Below, piece by piece: positions 58,521 to 64,000 of a DNA stretch of 64,000 nt. The stretch comes from Paralvinella palmiformis (lineage: Eukaryota > Annelida > Polychaeta > Terebellida > Alvinellidae): NCBI GenBank assembly GCA_025642065.1, contig JAODUP010000355.1:127501-191500 (forward strand), given 5' to 3'. How positions within the stretch are numbered: the first letter of the stretch is position 1; every line of letters begins with the position of its first letter. The position numbers and the translations under genes were made by a program. The notes under the pieces are model-generated. The model made no database searches. It was given only the letters and a program-made list of their open reading frames with translations, and was not told the origin of the DNA.

Positions 58521-59663
58521 TTTATCATCACTGTGATGAAATTTGTGATATAATCCACTCATTGACAGCATGAGAGATAAGAATACTGATTTAAATGTGA
58601 TATTGGGTTGTTTTTATACATTCGGAAATAAAGTCACAAATACCATGATTTTGGGGTAATTAAGTCACTAATACAATGACAATAGGTCATCAGACCAGGG
58701 GATTAGCAATTGGGCTCATAAGTTATGGTCATACATTCAGTGAGAGTGTCACCTGGAATCGGTGATTAGGGTGCTTGATGATTACTAATTGCCAAATTAG
58801 GTTTTGTGGGGTTTTTGTATCAATTAAATACACACACTTATTTAACTGATCAGTGCAGTATACAACATGTAGTAATGCTAACACTATGTTGCAGTCAACA
58901 GGTGTTATTAACACTTGATACTATTGTGATTTTCACAGTAAAAATTGAATTTTACCTGACGTTAAATAACGTCTATGTAAAAAAAACCTGCCAGCCCTCA
59001 TCCTAAGTCATTCATCCACAACATGCACAGATGTTTCTGATTGCTGTGTTAAATAGACATAAATTATAGAATGAATAAGGTTTCTGAATGAACCTCCATT
59101 ATAGTTTTTCCTATTGCCAGACAGTCTATATGTGTTAGCGCATCACTTGCGGCCCACACTCCCAGATTATGTGACTGTCACCAGATGTCGTACTACCCAT
59201 ACGCTAGCTCAGGATGTTTTCTAGTGATAGTTTAAATACCACCTGGTAACTGTAGCCAATGCGAAAACCTGACAGCGAATAAACTATGACTAGAACAGTT
59301 ATAGATTTACTGAAGGACCATACAGGATTCGCTGGGCTGGAAGAATGTTGCGTTTCAGTTTCGCAATTCTTTATAACAAAAATGCTATATATTTAATAAA
59401 GTGCAGTTACTGGTTCATTCAGAAGTGAAATACATTGACACAGGTGATAGCATCTCTATGCATCTTGGTATGGTATTAAAGTGATAAACCCATCGAAGTG
59501 GTTTCATGGACTGCCTGTACATTTATAATATGAATTATTTTTGTGAGAGTGCAATGTTAACCATAAATAAAAAGATTTAAAACCTCGAGTTTAATTAGTA
59601 ATATCTTCTGCTGTGGTGATGTACTTTACTGGAAGGTAATGTTTGTAGTCTGTTGATATAAAC

Positions 59664-59679
59664 CCGTCTTCTGTTTCAG
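59664..59679 (+). promoter_or_regulatory. Splice acceptor abutting the LicD-type start codon
   Basis: A pyrimidine-rich tract ending TTCTGTTTCAG is immediately followed by ATG. This supports the start and implies one or more noncoding 5' exons upstream of 59.6 kb, not identified. Confidence 0.6.
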
Positions 59680-60375
59680 ATGAAGCTGCCATCGCAGCTG
59701 TCAAGAATGCCACTGCGTGTTCCTGGTCTGCAGTATTTTTCACTCAGACGTGTCACAATTGGCATCATCGTGATCATTGTCTTTCTCATCTACTTTAACA
59801 TCCAACCACAAAAGAAGAAACGTTGGTATTACTATCCAGCACCGTGTTCTTATCCTGCACAGCAAGTAAACGATTCCATAACATTGGCGGTTAAAATAGA
59901 TCAACTACTGGAGCGTACCAAGATCTCTCATGTGTTGTGCTATGGCAGTCTGTGGGGTGCTTTGAGGCGGGAGGACATGCTTCCGTGGGATGATGACATC
60001 GACTTCTGCATCTGGAATGAAGATCTTGAAAAACTTGATGAGGCCTACCTGTACCGCCTTTTTATCAAGGAGGGCATGAGCCTCACGTACAATTCTATAT
60101 TTGGTGAATACACTGTGTATTACAAAACAGCAAGGGCTGAGTTGGTGGTGTTCGATTTGTCGGACGATTACATTTGGCTCGAGGGAGTTGGACTCCGCAA
60201 TCGCATGAGGAGCTCAGATGCCAAGGAGCGCTTTCCCAGCCGACTAATAGCACCGCCTGTTCCGAAGAGGAAGTTCCAGGGCTACGAAATGCCAGTTCCC
60301 AGGGGAGAGATAGAAATACAGAAGTTCTTCTATCCAGAGGATTGGTGGCTAGAAGTGAGACCAGAAGGGTGTTAG
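59680..60375 (+). CDS. LicD/fukutin-type nucleotidyltransferase-fold membrane protein
   Basis: 231 residues, complete, single coding exon. Residues 25-40 form a hydrophobic helix after a basic N-terminus (R-R at 23-24), as in a type II Golgi signal anchor; K-K-K-R follows. The catalytic signature of the LicD/FKTN/FKRP family is intact: G-S at 89-90, then R-R-E-D-M-L-P-W and D-D-D-I-D at 104-108. Family members transfer phosphocholine or ribitol-phosphate and related groups onto glycans; the substrate here cannot be told. The C-terminal P-E-D-W-W motif is also usual in this family. The chosen ATG directly follows TTCTGTTTCAG, so an upstream noncoding exon is expected. Lineage-specific expansion of such single-exon LicD genes is common in marine invertebrates (family knowledge). 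Confidence 0.9.
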   Translation: MKLPSQLSRMPLRVPGLQYFSLRRVTIGIIVIIVFLIYFNIQPQKKKRWYYYPAPCSYPAQQVNDSITLAVKIDQLLERTKISHVLCYGSLWGALRREDMLPWDDDIDFCIWNEDLEKLDEAYLYRLFIKEGMSLTYNSIFGEYTVYYKTARAELVVFDLSDDYIWLEGVGLRNRMRSSDAKERFPSRLIAPPVPKRKFQGYEMPVPRGEIEIQKFFYPEDWWLEVRPEGC

Positions 60376-61320
60376 GTCTAACTCAGTGCTGTTTTACATT
60401 AATGTAAATATTGTTCGTGTGTGGGCTAGGTTGAATTTGAACAAGTTATTTATTCCATTACATTTGTTACGAATGTTCGTATTGTGGATCATGTTCAATA
60501 ATTGTGTGTGATTTTATATTGTTCGATGTGTTTTTGTGTCTGATTTGTTTTTCTTCGCCTTATAACGAAGTCCCTGCAAGATGGTGACTTAATAGAAGCT
60601 AATTGTGTAGCAGTGGGTTGTAGTTGGTCTAAAACAGATCGTATATGGTTTTTATATTTTTGCATATAATTTTGTTCAGTTCCATGCAGGAACGAAAAGC
60701 TGCAATATTTGACCCTGTCCAAGTAGGTTGCCATTATATTCACTTGCACAAATATGTTGACATTCCACTTTACTTAACTCATTGAATCATATCTTAATTC
60801 ATCTGTTCAGACTTTTCAAAGGCTGATATGACAATGTCAATCACGTGTTCAGGTGTGATGTTTCAGCTGATGTTTCTTGCATATATTAGTCTTTCATGTG
60901 GCACACTGGTATGCATCAGCATAGACAATTATTGGAGAGTATTAATATTATATTCTTTCCAAAAAAATTTGTGTACAGTTTTTGTTTGTCATTACAGGTC
61001 ATAAAATGTAGCTAATCATTAATATACCAAAACATGTTAATACATAATTACTAACTCAACTCGGTTACTGTATATTTCACATGGTGCATACGGTATTGGA
61101 ACAACAACTACACTGTGTTTGTGTGTGTGTGTGTAATCAATCCATCCCATACATTCACCATTGCTTGTTTGTTATTGAATAAAACATTATATACACTCAC
61201 TTTGTTGATCTATTATTCAGGTCAATTACGTGAAATCTTTGTATTTAATTGTATGTTGTTATCAGTGTTGCCTGATACTTGGAAATTTTATAACAATAAA
61301 ACTGTAACATGCTAGTAACG
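60376..61320 (+). terminator. Probable 3'UTR and poly(A) signals of the LicD-type gene
   Basis: AT-rich sequence downstream of the stop. Canonical AATAAA hexamers occur near 61178 and at 61295-61300, the second followed by TGT-rich sequence suitable for cleavage. Which is used is unknown. Confidence 0.4.
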
Positions 61321-62132
61321 CATACAGGTATAACTGTACTGAACAAGCAATCGTTTTTCTCAATGGGTAACATTTCTATCCCAAAACGTGGTCTGGTGTG
61401 GATGGATCAGTTTGCACGCATTGTGTATTTGAGGGTGCTTGCTGCATCAGGATCTGTGGTATCCTTGTATGTAGATAAGTTACTTATCCTATCATTTGTG
61501 TAAAGATTGCCATAAAACAGCTATTATGTGTTATTGATATATCAACAAATTGTAATTATGGGCTATCTAAGAAGATGATCAATGAATCCGGTGTGTTTGT
61601 ATGTTGTTTTAAATATATTTAAAAACCATAATTCAATAAAATGAGCTAGTTATCTGAATTACTTTCTTCATGCTTACGAATTAATTAATAAATGTGTAAT
61701 TACCATTAACTGTTTCAAGCCTTTATTAACAATTTCAGTGAGTGTACTCTTCCAAGCCCAGTATTCCCTGCTGCATTTTTTTGGTTATAGCCAACAACAC
61801 CGGGCACTCATTATACAACAAGGTAAGGGGGTATCGGGGCAGAAGTCATTGGGGTACTTCAGTAACTAGCCATTAGTAATTCAAGTCGAGTGAAAACATG
61901 GTGTCCACTTTTTGTAGATATTTCAAAGACCTTTTGCACCCTTGAATAATGCTAATCTGGTCAATCATGCAACTTATTCGGGAACCTTTATATTATGACA
62001 AGAGTCCTGTTGATACACTGCTGCACTCAGTCATATCAAAAAGTCTCTTGTGAGTTTGTGGCTTAAAATGTGGCTGGTGTCTTTTCCCGAAACCCTCTGC
62101 AGACAAAACCCCCTGCGATTCTGAACCCCCCC

Positions 62133-62327
62133 CCCCTGTGGACATAACCCCCTGAATGTCGGTGGTTGTTTTGAAAAAGATGGCTTGTATGTAAATTTAA
62201 TATAGTTTTCCAAAATATAATTTTCAACTGCTGTCGCCGTATTCTAACAAACATTTGTATGTGTGTTAATTACTGTCAATTAACCCTAACCCTAATTCCT
62301 ATGTTATGGGGGTTATGTCCGCAGGGG
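62133..62327. repeat. Inverted repeat, 20-bp arms, 19/20 matching
   Basis: CCCCTGTGGACATAACCCCC at 62133-62152 and GGGGGTTATGTCCGCAGGGG at 62308-62327. A related CTGCAGACAAAACCCCCTGC precedes the left arm at about 62096-62115. Two CCCTAA units occur inside at about 62282-62294. Possibly a small foldback element. Confidence 0.7.
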
Positions 62328-62511
62328 ACTACCTCTTTTTGACACCCCTTGCAATTACCGAGTGGTGACTGCATCAATAAACCCCAGTTTCTCACTCGCT
62401 GTGAGTGTCCCATTAGGAAGAGAGGAACATATGGCAAATGGTTCCCAGATTATTGTTCTTACGCACCTCTTAGGTATAGCCCACCGTGGAACATAATTTA
62501 GTTTTTCTCTA

Positions 62512-62605
62512 TAATAATATATACAAAATTTATAGAGCGCCCTATAAGAAGGTTACTCTATGGCGCTATCTTTTTGGAGGTTACTCTAAGGCGCTATCTT
62601 TGAAC
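62512..62605 (-). mobile_element. Solo LINE 3' end with internal duplication
   Basis: Contains ATACAAAATTTATAGAGCGC and AGAAGGTTACTCTA, matching the 3' end of the LINE at 49297-50065. The GGTTACTCTA(T/A)GGCGCTATC unit is present twice. Confidence 0.65.
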
Positions 62606-64000
62606 ATATCAAAGTGGAAACGATCTGGTATCAATTTATTTAAATGATTAGCCAGCATTTAAATCATCTTATTACTTATAGTTGAAGTTAAATCCACATG
62701 ATTAAAATCCAAACTTAATTGGATATTGCGCGATGGAACCCATCTCATGATTTCCTAAGTGAATCCACGTTACAATTTCCACACAAGTCAAAACACGAAA
62801 ATTACATATTCCAGTATTTATTTTCTACTTATTGTACAATAATATACACACAATTATATGAACTAAAAAGGCTTAGAATTAATAATAATGTTGCCTAATA
62901 TTACATGTATTAATTGTTTTTATTTATTAACCTTTATTATACACGTATAGCGCTTTGGGCCGTTATACATTATTTATTGGGCCCCGTATAGATGTATATT
63001 TCATATTATTAACCAGATGGCGGCTGATCACCCACTTTACACTTTCCAATATGGCGGTCAGGTTGACGCATCATTAAGACTATTTCCGGTTTGATCCAGT
63101 TGGCTTTTTGAAATATAATCTATATGGGAATACGTCCACCTTCGCATACCTTCATGTAGTACTTTACTCGCAACTAGTTCACCTTCGAGATGTTCATAAG
63201 GCGGAACTAAATAACAAATCTTGCTTATTCACCAAACCATTGTATATAGTTATTATATAGTCTATTTTTCATTACCTTTACAGCTAATGAAATATCATCA
63301 CCTGATACCGTTGAAGAGACCTATACTATAGGCACATTAAAGACGGCACAATATGGTGTCATCGTTAACCCGACCCATATAATTACTGGGTCAATCATAG
63401 TTTGATAATGTTAGGTCAACCGGTCATTTAAATAATGGTTGATGTCCGCCGTAGAACAAAAAAATTATTAATGGACAATAAATATCGCATCCTCGTTATA
63501 CATGTAAAGAGCTGTAAGGACAGTATACATACTGGTGTGTGGAAGATATAACCCTAATAAACCAGAATTTTTTTATCATTAGCACAGAAAGTGTCCCATA
63601 ACATATACATATCAGATGTATGAGCAGTGATCATGCATTCAATATAATAGTACTGAAAAGAAGAACATACAGTGATAATATATCCTGGTCATATACGTGC
63701 ATTTTATATATAGAGTGTTTTAACGGAAAATTTCTCATACACACACACATATATATATATATATGACTAGATTAATAGTTACAGATATGACGTTCCTGTC
63801 GTACATACGCCTGATAGTATCACGTACAATGGTCTCTCGTACATAATGTATGTGCCGCAAAATTTCAGCTATAGCTATATATATATACCTTTAGGGTATT
63901 TCAAGTGATCATTTCAGTTCTTTCGAAAGCCGCATTTAATTGTCCCAGTTATTGATTTAGCGTTAATCGCGATTAAACAAACTAATATCTCACTTGTGTA

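Larger units (their letters stand above)
61321..64000. other. Intergenic AT-rich stretch
   Basis: The inverted repeat at 62.1-62.3 kb and a LINE 3' end at 62.5 kb are the only structures I can support. A (CA)n(TA)n stretch is at 63740-63763. Confidence 0.45.

Noticed and set aside
62281..62296. Interstitial telomere array
   Set aside because: Only two CCCTAA units, too short to call.
1..64000. CRISPR arrays, operons, bacterial promoters
   Set aside because: The sequence is eukaryotic: spliced genes, SINEs and LINEs. The repeats present are micro- and minisatellites without spacers.

Overview
The window reads as invertebrate nuclear DNA. It has spliced genes with long repeat-filled introns, very many dinucleotide microsatellites, several tRNA-derived SINE families and decayed non-LTR retrotransposons. 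The gene architecture and retroelement types suggest a lophotrochozoan, most likely a mollusc; that is an inference from style, not from a species-specific marker.

Two protein genes are solid. (1) A seven-coding-exon HTATSF1 (Tat-SF1) orthologue lies on the minus strand, from a start codon at 34832 to a stop at 17071. Reading phase agrees at all six junctions, giving a conceptual 632-residue protein: a Trp/Tyr-rich N-terminus, RRM1, an RRM2/UHM with an R-W-F motif, and a low-complexity tail. One 10.6-kb intron, 18452-29096, appears to use a GC donor. (2) A LicD/fukutin-type protein of 231 residues lies on the plus strand at 59680-60375. It has a signal-anchor helix and a D-D-D-I-D motif, and its ATG sits directly after a splice acceptor. 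A short exon at 47556-47632 (+), with THAP-like cysteines and a perfect GTAAGT donor, is a weaker candidate gene start. A few other exon-like stretches are given at low confidence.

Layout. 1-17 kb: intergenic, CpG-rich unique sequence broken by compound (CA)n(GA)n and (TA)n(GA)n microsatellites, a 24-bp minisatellite (13555-14252) and SINEs. 17-35 kb: HTATSF1, whose large intron holds SINEs, simple repeats, a LINE 3' fragment and one exon-like stretch. 30.9-31.5 kb: a TTAA-flanked MITE inside intron 4, with a second copy at 44.8-45.4 kb. 35-47 kb: AT-rich intergenic sequence with LINE pieces. One LINE (37598-40720) is split by a 2.6-kb insertion bordered by TTGGNCCAA repeats. 47-55 kb: a dense mobile-element block with the THAP-like exon, SINE copies, a 5'-truncated LINE on the minus strand abutting a dead I-type LINE (zinc knuckles, endonuclease, RT, RNase H) on the plus strand, and an inverted-repeat pair about 6.9 kb apart. 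55-64 kb: AT-rich sequence with a hAT transposase relic, the LicD-type gene and short repeats.

The two firm genes do not form a pathway. HTATSF1 acts in U2 snRNP and spliceosome assembly; the LicD-type protein is a probable Golgi phosphosugar or polyol-phosphate transferase. The most interesting unexplained material is mobile: the TTGGNCCAA-bordered insertion with a mapped insertion site, the TTAA MITE pair, the inverted repeats around 48.1 and 55.05 kb, and a tRNA-derived SINE sharing its 3' end with a resident LINE.
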